Shown piece by piece: positions 33,417-41,264 of a stretch of 51,928 nt of DNA. Position 1 is the stretch's first letter. The number at the start of each line of letters is the position of its first letter. The position numbers and the translations under genes were made by a program. This DNA is from ANME-2 cluster archaeon (GTDB lineage Archaea > Halobacteriota > Methanosarcinia > Methanosarcinales > Methanocomedenaceae). Below the pieces are notes generated by a model. It was not told where the DNA came from. It did not search any database and saw only the letters and a program-made list of their open reading frames with translations. The stretch covers positions 1 to 51,928 of the forward strand of contig JAAXOC010000009.1 of NCBI GenBank assembly GCA_014237145.1, read 5' to 3'.

Positions 33417-34154
33417 CTAATGAAGTCCTTTCTCTACAGCCTCCCGAATAATATATCCTCCTTTATGCAGTATAGTATCTTCCAGTTGCACATCCCTATC
33501 CATGCTGGCTGTACATGGATATGAGTGATGGGCATTTGAAATTGTTTCTTTATATCCTGCTGTATCTGACCACTTTAATTTCCTTGCCACAAACCAGGTG
33601 CTTCCACAGGGAGCGTCCCTGAGTACTTCTACCCTGGTAAAAAATCTGCCATCTTCACTCAAACATATCTTTAGTTCAGGTTTACCAAACCCAAGCTTTA
33701 CGAACATATCGATCACAGGCTTACCTGTCAGTGTTAATGAGCAGAACGGCTTGGGGAACTCACATTCTACACCTATGGATTCAAGTTTTTCACGTATCTG
33801 TTTTTGAAGCCCTGGTGGTGCCCAGCCCGGCTCTTCCACAGGAACGATCACTGCCCTGGTATTTGTTGATTCTGCTATTGCAGGGATATCAGCCAGCAGG
33901 TCAGGGTGGATACCCAGAGCAATGATCAGGTCACAATGACCGATCTTTGGAAACAGATCTGCTGGATCTTCAATAAAATCAGGCAGGTCTGCTGGAAGTT
34001 CATGGATCTCATACACCATATCTGCAAAAGACATCCTGCCTGCGCGACACTTATCACACAGATCGCCGCAGGCCGTACAGAAATTACTGAGATTTACCAG
34101 GTTTCCAACAACCTTTTTTCCAAACTCACCGGAATACAATATACAGATCTGCAT
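33417..34154 (-). CDS. DUF166 family protein
   Basis: A 245-residue archaeal protein (MQICILYSGEFGKKVVGNLV) of DUF166. A Cys group near residue 26 (FCTACGDLCDKC) suggests a metal cluster, and DLIIALGIHPDLLADIPAIA, then FCSLTLTGKPVIDMFVKLG and APCGSTWFVARKLK follow. The family was once annotated as thymidylate synthase, without support. Start at 34154 is chosen for the conserved MQI opening; the frame reaches 34169 and there overlaps the 96-residue gene upstream. Confidence 0.8.
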   Translation of the reverse strand: MQICILYSGEFGKKVVGNLVNLSNFCTACGDLCDKCRAGRMSFADMVYEIHELPADLPDFIEDPADLFPKIGHCDLIIALGIHPDLLADIPAIAESTNTRAVIVPVEEPGWAPPGLQKQIREKLESIGVECEFPKPFCSLTLTGKPVIDMFVKLGFGKPELKICLSEDGRFFTRVEVLRDAPCGSTWFVARKLKWSDTAGYKETISNAHHSYPCTASMDRDVQLEDTILHKGGYIIREAVEKGLH

Positions 34155-34165
34155 ATATCCCTCTA

Positions 34166-34456
34166 TCATGTTCCAAATGCTTGCTTAAAGCTGTCCATCA
34201 ACTCTTGAGTATTGTGTACTCTTTTTGAATATTTCTTATTTTTATTAATAACGCTTAAATGAACAGAAGGTGTTTCAACTGGTTCGCCAAAAATACCCTG
34301 CATGATCCCGGCAAAGATATTCTGGGTCTTTTTATCTTCGAGATCCAGTTCCCCGAAATGTGCAAACCATATACCCAGTTTATTCTCTCCCGAGCTTATG
34401 GTTATTTTCCTTATCCTGTGCTCCCACCATGTATGCACCTTGATATCGTATTCCAT
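34166..34456 (-). CDS. Conserved-looking hypothetical protein (96 aa)
   Basis: A 96-residue protein starting MEYDIKVHTWWEHRIRKITI, with IWFAHFGELDLEDKKTQNIF in the middle and a basic tail. No domain is recognised. It lies directly upstream of the DUF166 gene with an 11-bp gap or a slight overlap, so it is probably in the same transcript. The 299-bp gap upstream (34457-34755) is AT-rich and shows no gene. Confidence 0.6.
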   Translation of the reverse strand: MEYDIKVHTWWEHRIRKITISSGENKLGIWFAHFGELDLEDKKTQNIFAGIMQGIFGEPVETPSVHLSVINKNKKYSKRVHNTQELMDSFKQAFGT

Positions 34457-34755
34457 AGTTATTCCTCATTATTAATAATATACTCTTCATATTCAATACT
34501 TCCGAATACCCTTGCTTCCGAATAGTCCTACTTCTGATTAGTGATCAGTTAGTCTTTATTCCTCACAGCGTGTAAAAAATTTGTAACAGTATAAACGATT
34601 TTCCATAATAAAAAGGATACCATCTTACGGCACTGTCCGCTGCACATTTTGCAAAGTGGATGTCATAGTGTAACTATAATATCCACTTTATCTTAATGTG
34701 AACGATCTCTTTTGCTTACAGGGAGTTTAAAGGGAGCTAACAGGGAAGTTCCTGC

Positions 34756-35181
34756 CTACTCTTCAACAACCTTTACCTGTTTCATCACGTCGCCCTGGCG
34801 TATAGCATTCACTACATCCATACCTTCGATCACCTGGCCGAATACGGTATGCACACCGTCAAGATGGGGCTGGGGCGAGTGGGTGATAAAGAACTGGCTT
34901 CCTCCTGTATCCTTTCCTGCATGGGCCATAGAGAGTGTACCTGTAAGGTGTTTTTTGGGATTTATCTCGCATTTTATGGCATATCCAGGCCCGCCTGTGC
35001 CGTTACCTACGGGACAGCCGCCCTGTACCATGAAATTCGGGATGACCCTGTGGAATTTGAGACCGTTATAGTATCCCTTGTTTATCAGTTTGACAAAATT
35101 CGCCACTGTGTTGGGGGCATCATTTTCGAACAGTTCCAGTACAATATTACCTTTATCGGTTTCAATAATTGCTTTTTTCAT
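34756..35181 (-). CDS. Cyclophilin-type peptidyl-prolyl isomerase
   Basis: A 141-residue cyclophilin accelerating proline isomerisation in the cytoplasm (no signal peptide). Active-site motifs are [13 protein letters not shown] (about 43-55) with the catalytic Arg, the [20 protein letters not shown] segment and [12 protein letters not shown]. The length is typical of short prokaryotic cyclophilins. A GGTAA sequence precedes the ATG. It appears to be a single-gene unit. Confidence 0.94.
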   Translation of the reverse strand: MKKAIIETDKGNIVLELFENDAPNTVANFVKLINKGYYNGLKFHRVIPNFMVQGGCPVGNGTGGPGYAIKCEINPKKHLTGTLSMAHAGKDTGGSQFFITHSPQPHLDGVHTVFGQVIEGMDVVNAIRQGDVMKQVKVVEE

Positions 35182-35469
35182 AATTGTTTACCTCAATGCA
35201 GGATTAATGGATGAGGTTGATTTAATAGTTTATGTCTACTTAAGATTCCGGATGATGGGAATTACAGACCGCCGAACATGGCGAATTATTAACCTGTGTT
35301 GACATAAATCCACAGCTAGTCGAAATAATTGAGAATCACTTTCAACTGATGCTTTTAAATAACCGGGAAATGATTTATTTATATGGTGCGTTAATTATAT
35401 AATCTAATACTTGATAATATTATTATAATTTCTGTACATATGATCTGATCAAGAAAAAGAGGAATCTAT

Positions 35470-35673
35470 TTGTTATTACCAATAAAATGCCCTCGTCTTC
35501 AAACAGGTTGCTATGCTATAATGCCAGGCAGGGAAGAGCATATTAACAAGTGTTATGATAAATGTGAAAAACTGGAAGAATACATCTATTGCGAACACTA
35601 CAGCAGTGGTGCACTGATCCAGGAAAGTAATATTCACATAATGCAAATTGTGCAATCCGCACGCAAACGATAA
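35470..35673 (+). CDS. Small Cys-rich protein (67 aa, TTG start)
   Basis: A 67-residue protein with five Cys in CPRLQTGCY, CYDKCEKLEEYIYCEHY, a probable metal-binding module. It starts at TTG 35470 preceded by AGAGGA at a good distance. The family is not recognised. It is convergent with the Thg1-like gene. The gap 35182-35469 upstream is AT-rich with TATA-like runs and no gene. Confidence 0.55.
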   Translation: MLLPIKCPRLQTGCYAIMPGREEHINKCYDKCEKLEEYIYCEHYSSGALIQESNIHIMQIVQSARKR

Positions 35674-35740
35674 TCAAGAATTCTATTTTAAGAATAAGAA
35701 GTACATCTGGCTTAGTTTCACATCTGGTTTTTTTGTTATT

Positions 35741-36487
35741 TTATTGGAGGATATTCTCTATCATCCGGGATCCTTCTTCTGTCTTGAATATCGGAGGCTC
35801 CCAGTCCTTTACTATCTGGGTTCTCATGGCTTTTGTTTTTTCTCCAGTCAACAGATTTTGACCATCCTTTTCAAACTTCTGTTTATAGACCAATATACCT
35901 CTGCGCTGCCATGCAGGAGTTTCTGATAGGTTAACACCATAACCCCAGGCAAGTTCATGCAGGTCATCGGATTTCAGGCCTTTCAACCTTTCTGCGGCTT
36001 GTTTAGCTGAAAAACCATCATCTCTTAAAAGGTAAAAAGCATATGAACTCACCAGGTTGCGCCAGCATTCCTCCTGACGCCAGATCAGGTACTCAATTAT
36101 ATTTTTAGAATCTATTACGCAAACCCTTGAGTCAAAAGACATAGGATCGGGGCTGCCCAGGTTCAAGGCAAGTGCTGAAGAAATAAAGCTGGGAATAACA
36201 GAATCGACCTTCTCCAGCCTGCCATTGAACGGAAGGTTCCTCATAAATAGCAGGCTGATCTCATCTGAAAATAAATATGCTAACACAGGATTGATCGCAC
36301 TTTTTTTAGAAAAGAGTTCAATGGATTCAACCATTCCATTAGCGAAACGAAGATCAAATGGTTTGCTAAAATTTAATTTGCGAAGGACCTTTCCAAACCT
36401 TCTCCCATCGACTCTCACAATAGCCGTGTCCGGAACCTTTAGTTGCGAGAATATCTCACAGTCCTTCATCCTGGCATTAAAAAGCAT
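35741..36487 (-). CDS. Thg1-like tRNA 3'-5' polymerase family protein
   Basis: A 248-residue protein of the tRNA-His guanylyltransferase/Thg1-like family, which adds nucleotides 3'-to-5' at tRNA 5' ends. VRVDGRRFGKVLRKL (Asp27) and YLFSDEISLLF hold the metal-binding carboxylates, and the C-terminal RQEECWRNLVSSYAF and GYGVNLSETPAWQRRGILVY blocks are family landmarks. Archaeal members mostly repair truncated tRNAs. The start overlaps the PRC-barrel stop (TAATG), so translation is coupled. Confidence 0.85.
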   Translation of the reverse strand: MLFNARMKDCEIFSQLKVPDTAIVRVDGRRFGKVLRKLNFSKPFDLRFANGMVESIELFSKKSAINPVLAYLFSDEISLLFMRNLPFNGRLEKVDSVIPSFISSALALNLGSPDPMSFDSRVCVIDSKNIIEYLIWRQEECWRNLVSSYAFYLLRDDGFSAKQAAERLKGLKSDDLHELAWGYGVNLSETPAWQRRGILVYKQKFEKDGQNLLTGEKTKAMRTQIVKDWEPPIFKTEEGSRMIENILQ

Positions 36488-36765
36488 TAATCAGATTCTT
36501 CTTCCTCTTCCTCTTTAGACTTTTTTAACCGGTGAACCATCTGTTTTATAAGAATAACATCAGCTACTGCAATTACCCAGCGATAAGGCAGGATTATGCC
36601 CTTATTGCCTTCAACATTGAACAACTTATCATTTATTTTTCTCACTGCCAATCCCGTTATCTTGGATTCATTGGGATCGAGGATGACATCATTGACTTTA
36701 CCAATATAAACGCCCTTATCAGTGTAAACGTTTAATCCGAACAATGTAGATATTTCCGCGCGCAT
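36487..36765 (-). CDS. PRC-barrel domain protein
   Basis: A 92-residue protein: PRC barrel in residues 4-75 (STLFGLNVYTDKGVYIGKVN, VILDPNESKITGLAV, KGIILPYRWVIAVADVILI) and a charged tail (KKSKEEEEEESD). Archaeal PRC-barrel proteins often bind RNA or protein partners in RNA processing or cell division. GGGAT precedes the ATG. It is coupled to the Thg1-like gene by a 1-bp overlap, hinting at a role in tRNA metabolism. The 236-bp gap to 37001 shows no gene. Confidence 0.88.
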   Translation of the reverse strand: MRAEISTLFGLNVYTDKGVYIGKVNDVILDPNESKITGLAVRKINDKLFNVEGNKGIILPYRWVIAVADVILIKQMVHRLKKSKEEEEEESD

Positions 36766-37001
36766 GATTATCCCTCTTTTGCTATGTGTTAAACTTATGT
36801 AGATATATACTTTTTTAATCCATATTTATTTTTCGGGATTATACAGTACTTTGCAGAGCCCTACACATGCTGGCCTAACAGCCATCTTACACCCTGTTAA
36901 CGCCTGGTGGACAGTGGTGCATATACGACTGCAATTTCACGATAAATTGAGTGTATCGATGAGGATGTAGAGAGAATGAGCGAACTTAATATCTGGTAAT
37001 C

Positions 37002-37973
37002 TCAGATCTCCCGCAGTTCTTTAACACTCATATTGATCGATACTTCGGCAATATCAGCGCTATACTCAGCTATCCGTTTCAAACTCTCAAGGATCGATCT
37101 CATTTCAGTACCGGATATACATGGATCTGCATTTTTCCTGTTCTTCTTAGCAAGAGAAGCACCGGCAGTTACAGCTTTTTTCGCATTTGCAATGACCCTG
37201 TTCGCATGTTTTACATCGTTTTCTGCAAGTAATTTGACAGCATCAGTAAAAACATTATGTACATGCACCCCCATCTTAAAGATCTGATCGCCCTCATTGA
37301 TCCCGTGATCCAGTTTGATGATATTCTTTGCCATCCGCTCGGCATGATCGCCGATCCGCTCCATGCTCTTTGTGGCGAGCCGGTATCCGAGGCATTCTCT
37401 TGGGCGTTTGATCCCTATCTTCTCGGAAAGATGCGGGTCCTCTATTGCTGCTTTGAGCTGACGTACTGTCAATAAATAGAAACGGTCTACTTCATTATCT
37501 CGCTGGATGATATCCGTTGCAAGTTCAAGATCATGGTCACGCAATGCACGCATGACATCCTCCAGCATAGATGACACAAGCCTGGACATGCTTTGCATAG
37601 CTTTATCGAGTGACAGGTCACGGTAGTTAAGAAGGCTTTGCAGGACCAGTTCATTCCTGGACTCTTCAATGACCTCAAGACCAATCAACCTTTGGCGTGC
37701 GGCGTCCTTGATAAACTTCCTGTCAGATACACTGAATCCTTTATGTGAGACCAGTTTTATAATGTCATATCCGACAAGGTAGTGTGCAACAAGACACCTG
37801 AAGTTATCCTCAGGATCATCACCCTGGAAGAGTTCGATGGTTGCTTTATAAAGCCGCTCCTCTACCTTTGGCTCTGATGATATCAGGAGTGTCCGGTCCG
37901 GCTGCGGTGACAGTGTTACGGAATCTCCGGCTGACAGCCCGATCTCCCGCACCCACTTGATGGGTAAGGACAC
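37002..37973 (-). CDS. AbrB-PhoU phosphate regulator, 5' end unclear
   Basis: A 323-residue archaeal regulator with an N-terminal AbrB-like DNA-binding fold and a C-terminal PhoU pair (DIIQRDNEVDRFYLLTVRQL, GYRLATKSMERIGDHAERMA). The GTG at 37973 is the first standard start, but it cuts into the AbrB fold: upstream in frame the codons read PEKRKIQLTGGSTFI back to an ATT at 38030, then TGA. One extra A there would give GTG-GAA-ATT, so a one-base loss or unusual start is likely. A MITE sits immediately upstream. Confidence 0.8.
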   Translation of the reverse strand: MSLPIKWVREIGLSAGDSVTLSPQPDRTLLISSEPKVEERLYKATIELFQGDDPEDNFRCLVAHYLVGYDIIKLVSHKGFSVSDRKFIKDAARQRLIGLEVIEESRNELVLQSLLNYRDLSLDKAMQSMSRLVSSMLEDVMRALRDHDLELATDIIQRDNEVDRFYLLTVRQLKAAIEDPHLSEKIGIKRPRECLGYRLATKSMERIGDHAERMAKNIIKLDHGINEGDQIFKMGVHVHNVFTDAVKLLAENDVKHANRVIANAKKAVTAGASLAKKNRKNADPCISGTEMRSILESLKRIAEYSADIAEVSINMSVKELREI

Positions 37974-38037
37974 TATGAATGTAGAGCCGCCTGTTAGCTG
38001 TATCTTTCTTTTTTCGGGTGTGATAGTAATTCCACCT

Positions 38038-38241
38038 CATTAGTCATCGGTTAAGGAGTTTGACTGGCTCGATATGTATTGTTTTCCAAATAACCAATGA
38101 TTTTTTATGATTTACCAATTTAGTTTGAATGGAACACAGATGACACGGATTAGACGGATTTTCACGGATTTATTTTGGTATCCGCGCGAATCCGTGTCAT
38201 CCGTGTTCTATCACAATATTACTCTTAACCGATGACACATG
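38038..38241. mobile_element. 204-bp MITE-like element with 10-bp target duplication
   Basis: The ends pair over 21-22 bp (CATTAGTCATCGGTTAAG against the inverse of CTTAACCGATGACACATG) with two mismatches and one gap. AATTCCACCT lies directly outside both ends (38028-38037, 38242-38251). The inside holds an 18-of-19 inverted repeat, AACACAGATGACACGGATT (38134-38152) with AATCCGTGTCATCCGTGTT (38189-38207). The duplicated bases cover the ribosome-binding site of the PhoU-like gene, so the insertion separates that gene from its upstream promoter. Confidence 0.8.
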
Positions 38242-38531
38242 AATTCCACCTATATAGAATAGTGGTATTCCATATAGTAAGTAGTGAAATATATAAATCT
38301 GTTGAAAAATGTTGTTGATAGATCGTCAGGCAGGTGGCAGATAGACATATCGTTATATCGATAAATCATTATGTGAATCAGAGAATGTGATTCCTAAATA
38401 ATGAAGTTTCCACATGATGTTAAGGTGAACCTTCAAGTTCAAAATAATTTTATAAAATCCTCTGGAGAAAGTCCAGCTTGCCTGATTATTGATTTTAAAG
38501 TGCCGATTGGTATTTCGTTATAATTTACTAA

Positions 38532-38563
38532 ACTCCCAAATGACCGATAAGTCAAATGGGAGT
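38532..38563. terminator. Symmetric hairpin downstream of the TPR gene
   Basis: ACTCCCA-AA-TGAC pairs with GTCA-AA-TGGGAGT around CGATAA. It lies 59 bp past the TPR stop (minus strand). It may end transcription or be a small structured RNA. The rest of 38252-38622 shows only a doubtful 40-codon frame at 38401-38523. Confidence 0.45.
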
Positions 38564-38622
38564 ATTTATGATACTATATACCACAAATGTATGGTTACAT
38601 CGTCATCCATACTAATTATATT

Positions 38623-39096
38623 TCAGTTAGTATCTGCCTTTCGATGGGCCTTAGCTAACCGGAAATGTTCTTCAGCGTCCTCATTTCGTCCAATTTCCTC
38701 AAGGAGAATCCCATAATTAGAATGAGTCATGGCATCATCAGGGTCAGAGGCAAGTGCCAGCTCATACTGTTTCTCAGCTTCATCTGCCAGGCCCATACGA
38801 TATGATGCCACACCCGCATTACAATGTGCAATGGATTTTATTTTGCCTGTTGACATACCAGCAGCAGCATCGGCATAAATAAATGCTGCACTGAATATAT
38901 TATTCGACAAGTAGATGTTGAACCCTTCCAGGAGAACTTCTGGCGGAATGGAGTTCTTGACAGAAAATTCAATTGTTTCATCTACAACCGATTGAAGATC
39001 AGACCCGTCACCATTTTTAATGGATCTAAGCCTTGTAAAAACAATCAAGGCAAGTTTTTTGATTGTCTCACTACTATCAAAATCCATACATTCCAC
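38623..39096 (-). CDS. TPR-repeat protein
   Basis: A 157-residue helical protein. The last 90 residues hold two to three tetratricopeptide units (AHCNAGVASYRMGLADEAEK, YELALASDPDDAMTHSNYGI, LLEEIGRNEDAEEHFRLAK). The N-terminal half (LALIVFTRLRSIKNGDGSDL) may contain further degenerate repeats. TPR proteins act as scaffolds; the partner is unknown. AGGAAAG precedes the ATG at 39096. It stands alone. Confidence 0.8.
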   Translation of the reverse strand: MECMDFDSSETIKKLALIVFTRLRSIKNGDGSDLQSVVDETIEFSVKNSIPPEVLLEGFNIYLSNNIFSAAFIYADAAAGMSTGKIKSIAHCNAGVASYRMGLADEAEKQYELALASDPDDAMTHSNYGILLEEIGRNEDAEEHFRLAKAHRKADTN

Positions 39097-39307
39097 TTTC
39101 CTACATTAAAATAATGCCAAACACTAATCCATTATCATACACATTGGGAATAATTTTATCATGTATTCCGAGATAACTAATGAGTATTATATTTTTCGAT
39201 TTTAAATGACTTTTATGCATGAAAATATAGTTTAACTTTTCATCTTTTGATAGCCTTAGGACAAAATAACAGTAAGTATTATATTGATTGCTATTTATTT
39301 TAATTTT

Positions 39308-40096
39308 ATGGTACCAAGGTTAGACATTGATCCTGAAGAGACCACAAATAGAATTACTGATTTTATCAGGTCATATGTGAAAAAGTCAGGTACCAAAGGA
39401 TGCATAGTGGGACTAAGCTCAGGTATTGATTCTACTGTTACTGCATACCTGGCAGTGAAAGCACTGGGTCGGGAAAATGTACTGGGCCTGATCATACCTG
39501 AGAGGAACCTGACACCTGATGAGGATGTGCTTGATGCTACAGAGATTGCAAGTATATTAGATATTGAATTTTCAGTGGTAGAGATTGCAGATATATTGAA
39601 TACGTTCCTTATTGCCATACCAGAATCGGTAGAGTCTGATCTGGCAGCTACCGGGAACCTGAAGGCCAGGATACGGATGTGTACCCTATATTATTATGCT
39701 AATATCATGAACAGGATAGTGGTGGGTACTGGCAACAGGACCGAACTCCTGCTGGGTTATTTTACTAAATACGGTGATGGCGGCGTTGATATTGAGCCTC
39801 TGGGCAACCTTTACAAGACACAGGTAAAGACACTGGCAGAATACCTGGAAGTGCCGCGCCATATTATCGATAAAACGCCAACTGCCGGACTGTGGCCGGG
39901 ACAGACCGATGAAGGAGAACTGGGTATGTCATATGAAGATATCGATACTATGTTCTTTACCTTACTGGATATAAACAAACCAATGGAATACCTGGTAAAC
40001 CGCTACGGTATTGAAGTATCAGCAATAAACAGGCTGATGGAGCGTATCGAAAAGAATATCCATAAACGCAAGGTAGCACCTACTCCTCCTAAATAG
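39308..40096 (+). CDS. nadE: NAD+ synthetase
   Basis: A 262-residue ammonia-dependent NAD synthetase completing NAD from deamido-NAD. The PP-loop GLSSGIDST lies near residue 37; further family motifs are GNLKARIRMCTLYYYANIMN, VVGTGNRTELLLGYFTKYGD and GLWPGQTDEGELGMSYEDID. No glutaminase domain is attached. The ATG at 39308 is chosen; the frame upstream begins at a TTG. No ribosome site is obvious, so it may be leaderless with the AT-rich run near 39220-39240 as promoter. Confidence 0.94.
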   Translation: MVPRLDIDPEETTNRITDFIRSYVKKSGTKGCIVGLSSGIDSTVTAYLAVKALGRENVLGLIIPERNLTPDEDVLDATEIASILDIEFSVVEIADILNTFLIAIPESVESDLAATGNLKARIRMCTLYYYANIMNRIVVGTGNRTELLLGYFTKYGDGGVDIEPLGNLYKTQVKTLAEYLEVPRHIIDKTPTAGLWPGQTDEGELGMSYEDIDTMFFTLLDINKPMEYLVNRYGIEVSAINRLMERIEKNIHKRKVAPTPPK

Positions 40097-40153
40097 AAAT
40101 ATGATGTTGGGGGAAAAGAAAATATTGACTTGCCAAAGGTGGGTTATAGATAA

Positions 40154-40267
40154 TCACACGTCCCGCACAACAGCACCGGTCGCTTCATATCCTGCCCTGA
40201 CTGAACCGTTCATGCTGCGCTCTGGATAATTAGCCTCAGAGAACATGCCTTCAAGGTACAGCCCATT
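40154..40267 (-). pseudogene. C-terminal fragment of an FAD-dependent oxidoreductase
   Basis: About 38 residues read NGLYLEGMFSEANYPERSMN and GSVRAGYEATGAVV, which resembles the last FAD-binding segment of flavin amine oxidase or desaturase-like proteins (GLYLAGD...SMEGAV.SG). The bulk of such a protein (over 400 residues) is absent; upstream in the same frame the sequence becomes unrelated hydrophobic residues. Probably the remnant of a deleted gene. Confidence 0.5.
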
Positions 40268-40361
40268 ATCACTCTGCGCCTGCACGCCCGCAGTCGTTCC
40301 AACCAGAATTTCGATTACAACCAATAGCCCTATAATCAAGATCCCTATAACCAGTTCCGGT

Positions 40362-40514
40362 TCACATATCCTTTAGGACTTCTCGTATCGCAAGCGGATT
40401 CAGACGTGATTGCGGTTTGATGACTCCAGTATGCGGATTAAAGAACAAAATGTTATCCTTGATCAGGAAATGCTTTGCAGGTCTGTTCAACCCTTCATCA
40501 TCGATATATTCCAT
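40362..40514 (-). CDS. Short hypothetical protein (50 aa)
   Basis: A 50-residue frame starting MEYIDDEGLNRPAKHFLIKD and ending REVLKDM. No domain is recognised and no clear ribosome site is visible. It may be a small protein or a remnant of a longer gene, since the neighbouring 40154-40267 is also a fragment. Both lie between nadE and moaC. Confidence 0.35.
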   Translation of the reverse strand: MEYIDDEGLNRPAKHFLIKDNILFFNPHTGVIKPQSRLNPLAIREVLKDM

Positions 40515-40589
40515 GTAATTATGCACACGATTTACATAAATACAAAGTTAACCCTGATTTGATGTTATGTGTGTGTAATATATTATTAC

Positions 40590-41063
40590 TCAAACCTCTC
40601 TCTTAACTTTCTCATCAACCCTTATCCCGCAAATTTCAGTCTCAGGATAATTCCCTGTCTCATCCTTCTCAGCAGACTTTACCATATCCCACACAGTTAA
40701 AAGCCCCACCGAAACCCCATGCAGCGCCTCCATCTCAACCCCGGTCTTGCCCACCGAGCGCACCTCAACAACAACACTCACCCTGTCATCATCCACATCA
40801 AAGTCCACGTCCACATGGGTGATAGGTATCTGGTGGCACATGGGTATGGTATCCCAGGTGCGCTTCACAGCCTGCACCGCCGCAATCCTCGCAGTATCCA
40901 GCACACTGCCCTTTTCAACGGTATGGCTCCTTATCGCCTCGATAGTTGCAGGTTTAAGCCTGATATATCCCGAAGCCACGGCACGCCTGGTGGACTTGGC
41001 CTTATCACTAATATCCACCATCCTGGCCCGGCCTTCGTGTATGTGTGTAAAAGTCCCGTCCAT
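40590..41063 (-). CDS. moaC: MoaC, cyclic pyranopterin monophosphate synthase
   Basis: A 157-residue enzyme of molybdopterin synthesis converting the MoaA product to cPMP. Motifs: FTHIHEGRARMVDISDKAKS at the start, IPMCHQIPITHVDVDF, and the active-site GKTGVEMEALHGVSVGLLTV followed by DMVKSAEK with the catalytic Lys. The length is standard. ATG 41063 (MDGTF) is preferred over 41069. It is the last gene of a nnr-small ORF-moaC group. Confidence 0.94.
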   Translation of the reverse strand: MDGTFTHIHEGRARMVDISDKAKSTRRAVASGYIRLKPATIEAIRSHTVEKGSVLDTARIAAVQAVKRTWDTIPMCHQIPITHVDVDFDVDDDRVSVVVEVRSVGKTGVEMEALHGVSVGLLTVWDMVKSAEKDETGNYPETEICGIRVDEKVKREV

Positions 41064-41078
41064 GTTCAATCAATCCTT

Positions 41079-41249
41079 TCAATCGATCCTGATGTGCTTT
41101 CGCTGCTGGTAATCCTCCAGAGCATTTGCCAGGTCAGCAGAAAGTGCCTCAGCCTCTTCTAGTTTCAGTTTCAATACAATTTCATCCTCGCCATGTCGCA
41201 CCACCAGCCTCACCCGGTTGCGTTCCAGTTCTACTAACAACTCCCTCAT
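41079..41249 (-). CDS. Small conserved-looking protein between nnr and moaC (56 aa)
   Basis: A 56-residue protein starting MRELLVELERNRVRLVVRHG, then IVLKLKLEEAEALSADLANA. An AGGAGG ribosome-binding site lies eight bases upstream of the ATG, strong evidence that it is translated. It lies 15 bp after nnr and 15 bp before moaC on the same strand, so the three form an operon. The charged amphipathic sequence has no known domain. Confidence 0.7.
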   Translation of the reverse strand: MRELLVELERNRVRLVVRHGEDEIVLKLKLEEAEALSADLANALEDYQQRKHIRID

Positions 41250-41264
41250 TATCTAACCTCCTGT

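Noticed and set aside
37846-38040. 64-codon minus-strand frame with ATG overlapping the PhoU-like 5' end
   Set aside because: It is out of frame with the AbrB fold, which is clearly encoded in the neighbouring frame; it only uses the ATG next to the ribosome-site sequence.
38401-38523. 40-codon plus-strand frame (MKFPHDVKVN...)
   Set aside because: No ribosome site, no recognisable family, and the region is otherwise non-coding.
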